Source: Bacteroidetes bacterium UBA7662 (lineage in GTDB: Bacteria; Bacteroidota; Bacteroidia; UBA7662). Taken from it: a stretch of DNA of 64,000 nt. Numbering within the stretch: the stretch's first letter is position 1; each line of letters starts with the position of its first letter. This document shows positions 8,522 to 16,429 of this stretch, in pieces. The notes under the pieces are model-generated. The model had not been told where the DNA came from. It searched no databases and saw nothing but the letters and a program-made list of their open reading frames with translations. Location: the NCBI GenBank assembly GCA_002483345.1, contig DLHS01000016.1, forward strand, positions 1-64,000, written 5' to 3'. Both the position numbers and the translations under genes were made by a program.

Positions 8522-9559
8522 TCAGTCGCAGCCGTTGTAATCCACTTCCTCCAGGCTGGCACCTTGTTCGATGGCCTGTATATCTTTGTAAACCGACCGT
8601 ACTTCTGTCAGGATGTCGCGGATTTCCTGCGGGTCGTCAGTCGTGACAAGGCGGGTGCGGTATTCCTTGAAGTGGGGATATCCTTTGAAGTAGTTGGTAT
8701 AATGCCGGCGCATTTCGAGTATGCCCAGCTTATCGCCTTTCCAGGTGAGGGATCGCTCGAAGTGTTGCAGACAGACATTTACCCGCTCGTCGGTATCGGG
8801 GCGGATAAGATGCTCGCCTGTGGCAAAATAATGTTTGATTTCTCTGAAAATCCAGGGATAACCGATAGCAGCCCGGCCGATCATGATGCCGTCTACGCCA
8901 TAACGTTCGCGGTATAATTTTGCCTTTTCGGGGGTATTGATATCACCGTTCCCAAAGATGGGAATGTGCATGCGCGGATTGTTTTTGACTTCGCCGATGA
9001 GGGTCCAGTCGGCTTCGCCCTTGTACATCTGAACGCGGGTACGGCCGTGGATGGCTACCGCCTGCACGCCGATGTCCTGCAGGGCTTCGGCGAGATAAAC
9101 GACCTGTTTCGAATCTTCATCCCAGCCGAGGCGGGTTTTGACGGTGATGGGCAGCTTGCTGTGCTTCACCATGGCTTCGGTGATCTTGAGCAGCTTGGGC
9201 AGGTTGCGCAACATGCCGGAACCGGCTTCCTTGCATACCACATTTTTTACCGGACAGCCGAAATTGATGTCGATGAGGTTGGGATTGGCTTCCGAAACCA
9301 CGTCGATGGCCTGTACCATGGCATCCTCTTCACCCCCGAAAATCTGAATGCCCATGGGGCGTTCGTCGTCGTAGATGTCGAGTTTTTTCATGCTCTTGTG
9401 GGCGTTCCGGATCAGGCCTTCGGAAGAGATGAATTCGGTATACATCAGGTCGGCGCCCTGCGTTTTGCAGACGGCGCGGAAAGGCGGATCGCTCACGTCT
9501 TCCATGGGCGCCAGCAAAAGCGGAAATTCTCCTAAATCCAGATTACCTATCCTGACCAT
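8522..9559 (-). CDS. dusB: tRNA-dihydrouridine synthase (DusB-like)
   Basis: This 345-residue FMN enzyme reduces uridine to dihydrouridine in tRNA using NAD(P)H. The N-terminal TIM barrel shows LLLAPMEDVSDPPFR, the catalytic region DINFGCPVKNVVCKEAGSGM with the active-site Cys, KTRLGWDE, the AIHGRTR motif, and FMN phosphate-binding IFGNGDI and GIMIGRAAIGYPW. The C-terminal helical tRNA-binding domain is complete. It is convergent with the ATPase gene and divergent from the CPBP protease, with 40 bases between starts. Confidence 0.94.
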   Translation of the reverse strand: MVRIGNLDLGEFPLLLAPMEDVSDPPFRAVCKTQGADLMYTEFISSEGLIRNAHKSMKKLDIYDDERPMGIQIFGGEEDAMVQAIDVVSEANPNLIDINFGCPVKNVVCKEAGSGMLRNLPKLLKITEAMVKHSKLPITVKTRLGWDEDSKQVVYLAEALQDIGVQAVAIHGRTRVQMYKGEADWTLIGEVKNNPRMHIPIFGNGDINTPEKAKLYRERYGVDGIMIGRAAIGYPWIFREIKHYFATGEHLIRPDTDERVNVCLQHFERSLTWKGDKLGILEMRRHYTNYFKGYPHFKEYRTRLVTTDDPQEIRDILTEVRSVYKDIQAIEQGASLEEVDYNGCD

Positions 9560-9574
9560 CGGCGTTAAAATCGT

Positions 9575-9584
9575 GTAAATTTAC
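9575..9584. promoter_or_regulatory. Symmetrical -7-like element between dusB and the CPBP gene
   Basis: GTAAATTTAC is a 10-base palindrome containing TAAATTTA on both strands, one base off TAnnTTTG. In a 40-base divergent intergenic region it could serve both genes. This is speculative. Confidence 0.25.
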
Positions 9585-9599
9585 GCAAAAAATCAAGGC

Positions 9600-10532
9600 A
9601 TGCTATTCGACAAACCCCTGCGCGAGCACCATCCGGCCCTTCAGTTCCTGCTGATCTTCAGCCTGTGCCTCGCTTCCGGTGGTTTATTTGCCCTCATCGC
9701 GCTGAAAACCGCCGCCGCGGTTACCGGTATTTCAGGTACCATCGCCGCCGACTGGCTTACCCATCCCGACCCGGCCTATATCCCCTACATCTGGTGGATA
9801 CAAAGCCTGAGCGCCCTCGGACTTTTTGTGGTGCCGGGTATTTTATGGGCCTATTATTACGATTACGACACCCCCTGGGAGCCCATCGGATTGCACCACC
9901 GGACCGGCTGGAAAAAATACTTCAGTGCGGTGCTGATACTCATAACCGTGACCCCGCTGGTGTATGTGGTTTACCAGCTCAACCAGGAGATGAAGCTGCC
10001 CGAAGCCTGGTCGGCGCTGGAAGCAACACTTCAGAAAGCGGAAAATGAAAGTCAGCAAACCATCGAATTGTTGCTGACGGCAGCCGGGTGGCAGGGACTG
10101 CTGATCAATCTTTTTGTCATTGCCATACTGCCGGCCGTGGGAGAAGAATTGCTTTTCCGGGGTGTTTTGCAGAACATCATGCGGCGTTTTTTCAGGAGTC
10201 CGCACGCTGCCATCTGGTTCACAGCCTTTTTATTCAGCGCTCTCCACATGCAGTGGTACGGCTTCCTGCCGCGGATGATGCTGGGAGCGCTTTTTGGTTA
10301 TTTATACTTCTGGAGCGGCAATCTGCTGCTACCTATTCTGGCACATCTGGTTAACAACGGGGCGGCCGTATTCATGGAATACGCCGACACCGGCAAACAG
10401 CCACTGGTTACAGAAGATCAGTTGTTACACAGCCCCTGGTGGTTGGTAGTCATATCGCTCCTGATTACTGGCATATTAATGCGGTATTTGTACCTTCACA
10501 GGATAAGCCTAACCAAACAAGCCGATATTTAA
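9600..10532 (+). CDS. CPBP family intramembrane glutamic endopeptidase (CAAX-like)
   Basis: The 310-residue membrane protein has about eight predicted helices and the CPBP/Abi motifs: motif 1 EELLFRG at residues 182-188, motif 2 FLFSALHMQWYGFLPRMMLG with FxxxH, and motif 3 LLPILAHLVNNG. These supply the Glu, Arg and His residues expected for an intramembrane glutamic protease such as Rce1. The substrate is unknown. It is followed after 2 bases by a small DUF2007 gene and then cdsA, likely one operon. Confidence 0.88.
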   Translation: MLFDKPLREHHPALQFLLIFSLCLASGGLFALIALKTAAAVTGISGTIAADWLTHPDPAYIPYIWWIQSLSALGLFVVPGILWAYYYDYDTPWEPIGLHHRTGWKKYFSAVLILITVTPLVYVVYQLNQEMKLPEAWSALEATLQKAENESQQTIELLLTAAGWQGLLINLFVIAILPAVGEELLFRGVLQNIMRRFFRSPHAAIWFTAFLFSALHMQWYGFLPRMMLGALFGYLYFWSGNLLLPILAHLVNNGAAVFMEYADTGKQPLVTEDQLLHSPWWLVVISLLITGILMRYLYLHRISLTKQADI

Positions 10533-10534
10533 AG

Positions 10535-10741
10535 ATGCAAGCAGGGTGGACATGCGTATATACTTCTTCCTACGAACACCTGGCCGAACTGGTACGTGTG
10601 CATCTGGCAGAACATGACATTGAAGCAGTGGTGATGAATAAAAAAGATTCTTCCTATCAGAATTTCGGACAGTTGGAGGTTTTTGTGCCGGAAGAAGATA
10701 AAAACACCGCAGAAGCCCTGATTTTATCCCTTGCCTTATGA
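10535..10741 (+). CDS. DUF2007 domain protein (putative signal-transducing protein)
   Basis: This 68-residue product has the compact DUF2007 pattern: a Tyr-Thr-Ser strand, a helix in which AELVRVHLAEHDIEAVV resembles the usual EAELIKSLLESEGI segment, and a C-terminal LEVFVPEEDKNTAEALI matching the family's valine-rich strand plus helix. The ATG at 10535 is used; an upstream in-frame start at 10439 would overlap the CPBP gene by 94 bases. Its TGA overlaps the cdsA ATG by 4 bases, indicating translational coupling. The function is not established for the family. Confidence 0.8.
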   Translation: MQAGWTCVYTSSYEHLAELVRVHLAEHDIEAVVMNKKDSSYQNFGQLEVFVPEEDKNTAEALILSLAL

Positions 10742-11559
10742 ATAACTTCTGGCAAAGAGTACTCACCGGCGCTTTGCTGACCCTGTCAATTGTGTTCAGC
10801 CTGCTTTCGGGCTTTTACTTTTTCAGCATCTTGTTTTTTGTGTTTTCCATGATCGGGCTCTATGAGTTCTACCGCATGGCCACACCAAAAAACAAAAGAC
10901 GGGACTACTTCTCCCCCATGCTGGCAGGTGCCCTGCTGTATGTGATTTGCGCGCTCACGGCCTCTCATCTCATTGCCTTCGAATGGCTGGAGTTTATGAT
11001 CCCTGTGGCAGCGTACTTTTTTATGATTGAGCTCTACAAAAACCGCGAAAACCCTTTTCAGGAAATCGGACTCACGGTATTGGGGCTTGTCTACATAGCC
11101 CTGCCCTTCTCCCTGCTCAATTATATGGCTTTCCTCCCTGACGACACCTATAATTACGAACTCGTACTGGGATGCTTCATCTTTCTGTGGGTGAGTGATT
11201 CCGGGGCCTATTTAGTAGGTCGCCGCTTTGGAAAACGAAAACTCTTTGAACGTATTTCTCCAGGCAAAACCATCGAAGGCAGCATAGGTGGGATTGTACT
11301 GTCGCTGGCCGTTTCTTACTTTGTCATCGGAGGTTTGTTCACCAGCCTGAGCCGTATCGACTGGCTGGTTGTCAGCGCTATCGTATCGGTGAGCGGTATT
11401 TATGGCGACTTGATTGAATCCCTGCTGAAACGAAGTGTCGCCCGCAAAGACTCCGGCAGTCTGCTGCCAGGTCATGGTGGCGTACTTGACCGTTTCGACT
11501 CCCTTATCCTTTCCGCCCCCCTGGTGTATGCCTATATCCGCCTGATTCAGATTTTTTAA
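10738..11559 (+). CDS. cdsA: Phosphatidate cytidylyltransferase
   Basis: The 273-residue, roughly eight-helix membrane enzyme makes CDP-diacylglycerol from phosphatidate and CTP, the branch point of phospholipid synthesis. The CdsA signature is complete near the C-terminus: LLKRSVARKDSG followed by LLPGHGGVLDRFDS. WVSDSGAYLVGRRFGK (near 145-160) is a second conserved block. It overlaps the DUF2007 gene by 4 bases. With psd about 1.5 kb downstream, the neighbourhood holds two steps of phosphatidylethanolamine synthesis; the intervening CDP-DAG-serine transferase is not here. Confidence 0.95.
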   Translation: MNNFWQRVLTGALLTLSIVFSLLSGFYFFSILFFVFSMIGLYEFYRMATPKNKRRDYFSPMLAGALLYVICALTASHLIAFEWLEFMIPVAAYFFMIELYKNRENPFQEIGLTVLGLVYIALPFSLLNYMAFLPDDTYNYELVLGCFIFLWVSDSGAYLVGRRFGKRKLFERISPGKTIEGSIGGIVLSLAVSYFVIGGLFTSLSRIDWLVVSAIVSVSGIYGDLIESLLKRSVARKDSGSLLPGHGGVLDRFDSLILSAPLVYAYIRLIQIF

Positions 11560-11638
11560 GGGAAAACCCTTTGTAGCTCAGTTTTTTAGAAGATTCCAAA
11601 ATTTTTTAGTCTACAGATGCAGCGGTAAGGCATTTGGC

Positions 11639-11646
11639 TAACTTTG
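11639..11646 (+). promoter_or_regulatory. Putative -7 box for glutamate dehydrogenase
   Basis: TAACTTTG exactly matches TAnnTTTG, 47 bases upstream of the ATG at 11694, so this gene would have an ordinary leader of about 40 bases, unlike several neighbours. Confidence 0.45.
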
Positions 11647-11693
11647 AGCCGGTTTTTTAACGATTTCGTAATCCACATCTAACCCAAAATAAC

Positions 11694-12965
11694 ATGTCAG
11701 CCACTGCTGAAAACCAAAAAATTGCCGAGAATCCATTTGATTCGATGATGTCACGTTTCGACGTGGCAGCCAAACTGCTCAATCTGAGTGATGAGCTGTA
11801 CAATGTGCTGAAATCGCCTGCCAAACAGGTTATTGTAAGCCTCCCTGTTACCATGGACAATGGTAAAATTCAGGTGTTTGAAGGCTACCGGGTAGTCCAC
11901 AACATCAACCTGGGCCCTTCCAAAGGGGGTATCCGCTATTCGATGGATGTACACCTCGATGAAGTAAAGGCCCTGGCTGCCTGGATGACCTGGAAATGTG
12001 CCGTATCCAACATTCCTTTCGGAGGTGGTAAAGGCGGTATCAAATGTGATCCGCGTAAAATGTCGGCCAACGAGCTGGAGCGCCTCACCCGTGCCTATAC
12101 CCGTGCCATGATTGATGTATTTGGTCCGGAAAAAGATATTCCTGCCCCCGATATGGGTACAGGTCCCCGTGAGATGGCCTGGTTGATGGACCAGTACTCC
12201 AAACTCGTAGGTTACAGCAGCCCTGCCGTGGTTACCGGTAAACCCCTCGTACTGGGTGGTTCAAAAGGCCGGGTAGAAGCTACCGGCCGCGGGGTGATGG
12301 TATCGGCTCGCAGTGCCATGTTGAAAATGGGACTGAATCCGTTCAAATCTACCTGTGCCGTACAGGGTTTTGGCAACGTAGGTTCTATTTCTGCCAAATT
12401 ACTGCAACAGCAAGGACTTAAAATCGTTGCCATCAGCGATGTAACCGGTGGTTACTACAATCCTGAAGGCATTGACGCCGACGAAGCCATTGCTTACCGC
12501 GATGGTAACAACGGCACCCTCGAAGGCTTCAAAAAAGCGGAGAAAATCTCCAACGAAACCCTCCTGGAGCTGGATGTTGACGTGCTTGTACCCGCTGCCA
12601 TGGAAGACCAGATCACCAAACACAATGCTGCCAACATCAAGGCGAAACTGATCGTAGAAGGCGCCAACGGTCCTATCGCGGCCAGTGCTGACGATATCCT
12701 GAACGACAAGGGCATCATGGTAGTCCCCGACATTCTGGCCAATGCCGGTGGCGTAACCGTCTCTTATTTTGAGTGGGTTCAAAACCGTCTGGGTTATTTC
12801 TGGACGGAGGAGCGCGTAAACCGCCGTGCCGACCGCAACATGAAAGAGGCCTTTGAAGTGGTTTACCAGACTTCCCTGAAGTTCAACTGCAACCTTCGCA
12901 TCGCAGCTTACATTGTGGCTATTGATAAAGTAGCACAAGTAACCAAATTGCGTGGTGGTATTTAA
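11694..12965 (+). CDS. Glutamate dehydrogenase (Glu/Leu/Phe/Val dehydrogenase family)
   Basis: This 423-residue, hexameric-type enzyme interconverts glutamate and 2-oxoglutarate plus ammonia. The N-terminal domain has GPSKGGIRYSMDVHLDEVKALA and the catalytic-lysine loop IPFGGGKGGIKCDP; the nucleotide-binding Rossmann domain has AVQGFGNVGS. Length and order match bacterial NAD(P)-dependent GDHs. Coenzyme preference cannot be settled by eye. The gene stands alone, with a strong terminator immediately downstream. Confidence 0.93.
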   Translation: MSATAENQKIAENPFDSMMSRFDVAAKLLNLSDELYNVLKSPAKQVIVSLPVTMDNGKIQVFEGYRVVHNINLGPSKGGIRYSMDVHLDEVKALAAWMTWKCAVSNIPFGGGKGGIKCDPRKMSANELERLTRAYTRAMIDVFGPEKDIPAPDMGTGPREMAWLMDQYSKLVGYSSPAVVTGKPLVLGGSKGRVEATGRGVMVSARSAMLKMGLNPFKSTCAVQGFGNVGSISAKLLQQQGLKIVAISDVTGGYYNPEGIDADEAIAYRDGNNGTLEGFKKAEKISNETLLELDVDVLVPAAMEDQITKHNAANIKAKLIVEGANGPIAASADDILNDKGIMVVPDILANAGGVTVSYFEWVQNRLGYFWTEERVNRRADRNMKEAFEVVYQTSLKFNCNLRIAAYIVAIDKVAQVTKLRGGI

Positions 12966-12984
12966 AATGTAAATCCGAAATTTG

Positions 12985-13016
12985 AGGCCGGGAAAATCAA
13001 CTCCCGGCCTTTTTTT
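12985..13016 (+). terminator. Rho-independent terminator after glutamate dehydrogenase
   Basis: AGGCCGGGA (12985-12993) pairs perfectly with TCCCGGCCT (13002-13010) around an 8-base loop and runs into seven T residues. The T-tract ends only 4 bases before the psd ATG at 13021. Confidence 0.9.
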
Positions 13017-13020
13017 GTTT

Positions 13021-13677
13021 ATGATACACCGCGAAGGATATACCATCATCGCCGGCAGCCTGGTGCTGGTGGGCGTACTGGGTTGGGTAGTGAATCACTA
13101 TCTCGCCGATTATAAAATACTGAGTTGGGGACTGTATGCCCTTTTGCTCGTTTTTCTGGTGCTGATTGTACAGTTTTTCCGCAATCCCACCCGCCATACC
13201 GTCATCGATGCCAGTACCGTCATCGCCCCTGCCGACGGCAAGGTGGTGATTATAGAGGATGTGGAAGAGCCTGAATATTTCAAAGGCAAACGCCTCCAGA
13301 TTTCCATTTTTATGTCGCCGCTGAATGTGCATGTGAACCGGAATCCGGTGAGCGGCATCGTGAAGTACTTCAAATACCATCCCGGCAAATACCTGGTGGC
13401 CTGGCATCCCAAATCTTCCACCCTCAACGAACGGACGACGCTGGTGGTAGAAAATGAAGCCGGCATACCCGTCCTGTACCGTCAGATCGCGGGTGCTGTG
13501 GCGCGCCGTATCCGCTGGTATGTGAAAGAAGGGGATAGTGTGACCCAAGGGGCTGAATACGGCTTCATCAAGTTTGGCAGCCGCATCGATATCTTTCTGC
13601 CCGTGGGCACCGAAGTGAAGGTGAAACTGGAAGAGAAGGTCTGGGGCGGAGAAACCGTTATCGCCAAATTTAACTGA
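13021..13677 (+). CDS. psd: Phosphatidylserine decarboxylase proenzyme (short type)
   Basis: The 218-residue proenzyme converts phosphatidylserine to phosphatidylethanolamine. Two N-terminal membrane helices are followed by the FRNPTR segment, IAPADGKVV, FMSPLNVHVNR and the self-cleavage site FGSR (Gly186-Ser187), where Ser becomes the pyruvoyl group; GS-R is the form seen in short, Bacteroides-like PSDs. The ATG at 13021 is preferred; an in-frame ATG at 12982 lies upstream of the terminator stem and adds unlikely sequence. The start sits directly behind the terminator T-tract with no Shine-Dalgarno sequence, leaving its expression route unclear. Confidence 0.92.
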   Translation: MIHREGYTIIAGSLVLVGVLGWVVNHYLADYKILSWGLYALLLVFLVLIVQFFRNPTRHTVIDASTVIAPADGKVVIIEDVEEPEYFKGKRLQISIFMSPLNVHVNRNPVSGIVKYFKYHPGKYLVAWHPKSSTLNERTTLVVENEAGIPVLYRQIAGAVARRIRWYVKEGDSVTQGAEYGFIKFGSRIDIFLPVGTEVKVKLEEKVWGGETVIAKFN

Positions 13678-13680
13678 TTT

Positions 13681-14925
13681 ATGGCGCGTCCTACCGGTCA
13701 GGCCCGCCTTGCTACCATCTTCCTCACGGTCTTCCTCGATATGCTCGGCATCGGCATCATCGTGCCGATTGTGGCCCCCCTGCTGCTGGATACTTCCTCC
13801 AACCTGATTCCCGAAGCCACCCCTTTCGGGCAACGTACCATGCTTATCGGGCTGTTGATCTCGAGCTTCAGCATCGCACAGTTTTTCGGATCCTCGGTGC
13901 TGGGCACGCTTTCCGACCGTTTCGGGCGTAAAAAGGTGCTCATTGCTTCCATCACCGGCACCACCCTGGGGTATGCTATTTTCGGCCTGGGAATTGTTAC
14001 CGGACAGTTGTGGCTGCTCTTTGCAGGTCGTTTGCTCGATGGTTTTATGGCCGGCAACCTGGCTGTCATCTATTCTGCCATCGCGGATATCAGTACCCCG
14101 GAATCGAAAAGCAAAAATTTCGGACTGGTGGGCGCAGCCTTCGGGATGGGTTTTGTGGTAGGCCCGTTTCTGGGTGGTCAGCTGGCCAATACTGAGTTGG
14201 TAAGCTGGTTTAATTATGCCACCCCTTTCTGGGTGTCGGCCCTGCTTGGTTTGGTGAACGTTTTGGTTATCTGGCAGTATTTCGGTGAGACGCTGCTGGT
14301 AAAAGTTCATAAACCCCTTAGCTGGACCAGCGGCTTCACCAACATCCGCAAAGCCTTCGAAAACGAAAAGCTGCGCTCCATCTTCACGGTAAGCTTCCTG
14401 TTTGTATTTGGGTTTACCTTTTTTACGCAGTTTTTTCAGGTGTATCTCATCGAAAAATTTGACTACCGCGAAGCCGACATCGGCATGCTGTTCGGGTATC
14501 TGGGTGTATGGATCGCGATTACCCAGGGAGCACTCATACGACCCGTGATGAAACGGTTTACACCCGATCAGGTCATCCGGCTGGCAACCATTATCCTATC
14601 GGTAGTCTTGCTGTTGCTGCTGGTACCCGATCAGAGCTGGCAGATTTTCCTCATCATTCCGTTTATCTCCATCAGTCAGGGACTCACTTCTCCCAACATC
14701 ACGGCTACCGTTTCCAATCTGGCTGATGCGGATATTCAGGGAGAGATTCTGGGCATCAACCAGTCGGTTAACTCTTTCGCGCAATTGCTTCCGCCGCTTA
14801 TCGGGGGTATACTCGTTGGTTTCGACATCCGGATGCCCCTGCTCGTATCGGCCACCTTTATGTTTCTGGCCTGGCTGGTCTTTACGCTGGCAGTCCGCAA
14901 AAGCCGGAGAGCTGCTCAGGCCTGA
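13681..14925 (+). CDS. TetA-like major facilitator superfamily transporter
   Basis: The 414-residue protein has about 12 membrane helices. The N-terminus shows the antiporter pattern VFLDMLGIGIIVPIVAPLL and the MFS signature LSDRFGRKKVL between helices 2 and 3; the GxxxGPxxGG-like FGMGFVVGPFLGGQL in helix 5 (motif C) marks drug-proton antiporters of the TCR/Tet group. The substrate is unknown. It starts 3 bases after psd and is likely cotranscribed. Its last 10 bases overlap the convergent hypothetical gene. Confidence 0.87.
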   Translation: MARPTGQARLATIFLTVFLDMLGIGIIVPIVAPLLLDTSSNLIPEATPFGQRTMLIGLLISSFSIAQFFGSSVLGTLSDRFGRKKVLIASITGTTLGYAIFGLGIVTGQLWLLFAGRLLDGFMAGNLAVIYSAIADISTPESKSKNFGLVGAAFGMGFVVGPFLGGQLANTELVSWFNYATPFWVSALLGLVNVLVIWQYFGETLLVKVHKPLSWTSGFTNIRKAFENEKLRSIFTVSFLFVFGFTFFTQFFQVYLIEKFDYREADIGMLFGYLGVWIAITQGALIRPVMKRFTPDQVIRLATIILSVVLLLLLVPDQSWQIFLIIPFISISQGLTSPNITATVSNLADADIQGEILGINQSVNSFAQLLPPLIGGILVGFDIRMPLLVSATFMFLAWLVFTLAVRKSRRAAQA

Positions 14926-15446
14926 CCGGTCGCCTGTTCTACCAGCACCTGATCCGGTCGCGTAGCAAAACCGGCGGCTTCGAGTGAGGCAATCACCAGC
15001 GCCTGCTGTTCAGGATCGATGTGATACACAAAACCAGCTTCTTCGTCAAGCACGATGTCGCCGATGTTTTCCTGCAGTTCATCGGGTAACCAGGCCAGGA
15101 TTTCCTGAGCCGCATTCGGCATATATTCCCCTGCCTCGTAGCCTGGAAGAATGTCTGTGGTGAATGGATCTTCGGGTAAGGGGAGAAACAGGTCAGTGAT
15201 ATAATTGCTCAGGTCTTCGCCCATCTGGTATTGCGGGAAAAGGGCTTCATGGCCAAGGGTTTCGAGTATTTCCAGTATCAGCTCGTCAAATTCCTCCTGA
15301 GATGTCATCTCAGTAAATTCCCCCCAGGTGGTTGCATGGCGGATGGCGTGCCATTTACGGGCCCACAAAACAGCATCCTGCTGAGGGATAAAAACCAGGT
15401 TATGGTTGACAACACCGTAAACAAGTGTAGGGAGTGGGTTTTCCAT
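14916..15446 (-). CDS. Hypothetical acidic protein, 176 residues
   Basis: I do not recognise this protein. It is acidic, rich in Glu, Asp, Leu and Pro, has no signal peptide, membrane segment or known motif, and looks like a soluble globular protein (N-terminal VYGVVNHNLVFIPQQDAVLWA, C-terminal HIDPEQQALVIASLEAAGF). The ATG at 15446 is chosen because an exact TATTTTTG box ends 7 bases upstream; a longer in-frame start at 15515 adds basic residues encoded by the repeat element. It is convergent with the MFS gene, overlapping by 10 bases. Confidence 0.65.
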   Translation of the reverse strand: MENPLPTLVYGVVNHNLVFIPQQDAVLWARKWHAIRHATTWGEFTEMTSQEEFDELILEILETLGHEALFPQYQMGEDLSNYITDLFLPLPEDPFTTDILPGYEAGEYMPNAAQEILAWLPDELQENIGDIVLDEEAGFVYHIDPEQQALVIASLEAAGFATRPDQVLVEQATGQA

Positions 15447-15453
15447 GATGCCA

Positions 15454-15461
15454 CAAAAATA
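15454..15461 (-). promoter_or_regulatory. Putative -7 box for the 14916-15446 gene
   Basis: The minus strand reads TATTTTTG, an exact TAnnTTTG match, ending 7 bases before the ATG at 15446; again almost no leader. Confidence 0.4.
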
Positions 15462-15478
15462 GCAACTTCTTCCGCGAT

Positions 15479-15710
15479 GTGAACGCTTCGCTGGGAACGC
15501 CGGCTTGCTGCGCAAGCCTCGCTGGTTTGGCTTCGCCGGGAACGCTTCGCTGTTGATTCCTGACAGGCAGCAGGTTCAGTTAAAATGTTGACGCTACAAA
15601 TCGTTTTGCAGCTACACAGAACAACCCATCCAAATCAGCGAAGCGTTCCCGGCGAAGCCAAACCAGCACGGTGGGCTTTGCCCACCGTGCATTCCCAGCG
15701 AAGCGTTCAC
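15479..15710. repeat. Large structured inverted repeat with swapped internal hairpins
   Basis: Left arm 15479-15552 and right arm 15636-15710 are reverse complements in their outer 15-18 bases (GTGAACGCTTCGCTGGGAA) and inner ~33 bases (TGGTTTGGCTTCGCCGGGAA and on to CGCTTCGCTG), but the middle of each arm holds a different small hairpin: GGCTTGCTGCGCAAGCC on the left, a CACGGTGGG/CCCACCGTG stem on the right. The spacer is 83 bases. The 312-base gap 15447-15758 holds this element, the box at 15454 and a terminator; no gene was seen. Confidence 0.85.
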
Positions 15711-15738
15711 AAAAAAGCTTCCGGATTACTCCGGAAGC
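15711..15738 (-). terminator. Rho-independent terminator for the lipoprotein operon
   Basis: On the minus strand GCTTCCGGA pairs with TCCGGAAGC (15738-15717, loop of 4) followed by six T residues. It lies 20 bases beyond the stop of the last lipoprotein gene. Confidence 0.85.
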
Positions 15739-15758
15739 CCTATCGGTTTGCAGCTGGA

Positions 15759-16349
15759 TTATTTGGAGGCTTTCTCCAGTTTTTCCATCTCCTTTTCGAA
15801 GGTTTCTTTGAATTTCTGATAGTCGTAATCAATGCGAAGACGTTCGTCTTTCGAGAGCGTTTCGTTCATTGAGGCGATTACGTCAGCACCTGCCAGTTCG
15901 ATGGCAATGTAGGTTTTGTAAGTACCGGTAGGTGTTTTGGTCAGACGCTCACAGATGGTGCGTGTACCGGTGAGTTTCTGGTTTACCACTTCGCGGCTCA
16001 GGGACTCAAAACGCTCCAGCACTTCTTCCTTGTTGTTGAACTCACGTGAGTTTACATAGTTATCAACCGTTGCCTTGATGGTGGTATTGATAGAAGAGGC
16101 GAGCTGCGTACGCGCTTCATTCAGGGCTTTGCGTTTGGAAGTATTCTGGTCCATACTTTCACCAACCGAATTGGAACGGAAGGTTTCTTTGGTACTGAAA
16201 TATTCAGCCCCAGAACAGTAAAGTTTCACTTCTATTTCACCTTCGCTGGACGGGGTGATGACAGCAGGTTGTTTTTTGCTCTTACAGGCTCCGGCAAAAA
16301 GGAGCAGGCCGAGGGCCAGAATGGTGAGGGGGGTTTGGAGGCGTTTCAT
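15759..16349 (-). CDS. Small LPP20-like lipoprotein
   Basis: The 196-residue protein begins with a lipoprotein signal whose Cys22 lies in AGAC. The body (residues about 45-165) resembles the LPP20 fold: a strand, then KRKALNEARTQLASSINTTIKATVDNY, typical of LPP20/DUF-type domains, and a final strand YKTYIAIELAGADVIASMN. The C-terminus is a charged helix. It would be anchored in the outer membrane facing the periplasm. It is third in a lipoprotein operon after an LPP20 and a CsgG-like protein, separated by a 21-bp direct repeat. Function unknown. Confidence 0.72.
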   Translation of the reverse strand: MKRLQTPLTILALGLLLFAGACKSKKQPAVITPSSEGEIEVKLYCSGAEYFSTKETFRSNSVGESMDQNTSKRKALNEARTQLASSINTTIKATVDNYVNSREFNNKEEVLERFESLSREVVNQKLTGTRTICERLTKTPTGTYKTYIAIELAGADVIASMNETLSKDERLRIDYDYQKFKETFEKEMEKLEKASK

Positions 16350-16370
16350 TTTTTTTGAGATTAGAGGGTA

Positions 16371-16412
16371 GAGATTAAAGAGTGGAGAGTGGAGATTAAA
16401 GAGTGGAGAGTG
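16371..16412. repeat. Two tandem 21-bp intergenic repeats
   Basis: GAGATTAAAGAGTGGAGAGTG occurs at 16371-16391 and again at 16392-16412, with related purine-rich partial copies on both sides (16357-16428). It separates two lipoprotein genes and encodes nothing evident. Confidence 0.75.
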
Positions 16413-16429
16413 GAGAGTGGAGATGGGGT

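Noticed and set aside
12997..14310. A 437-codon open frame on the minus strand across psd and the MFS gene
   Set aside because: It is antisense to two well-supported genes, rich in His/Gln/Gly with no family pattern, and is explained by the codon usage of the plus-strand genes.
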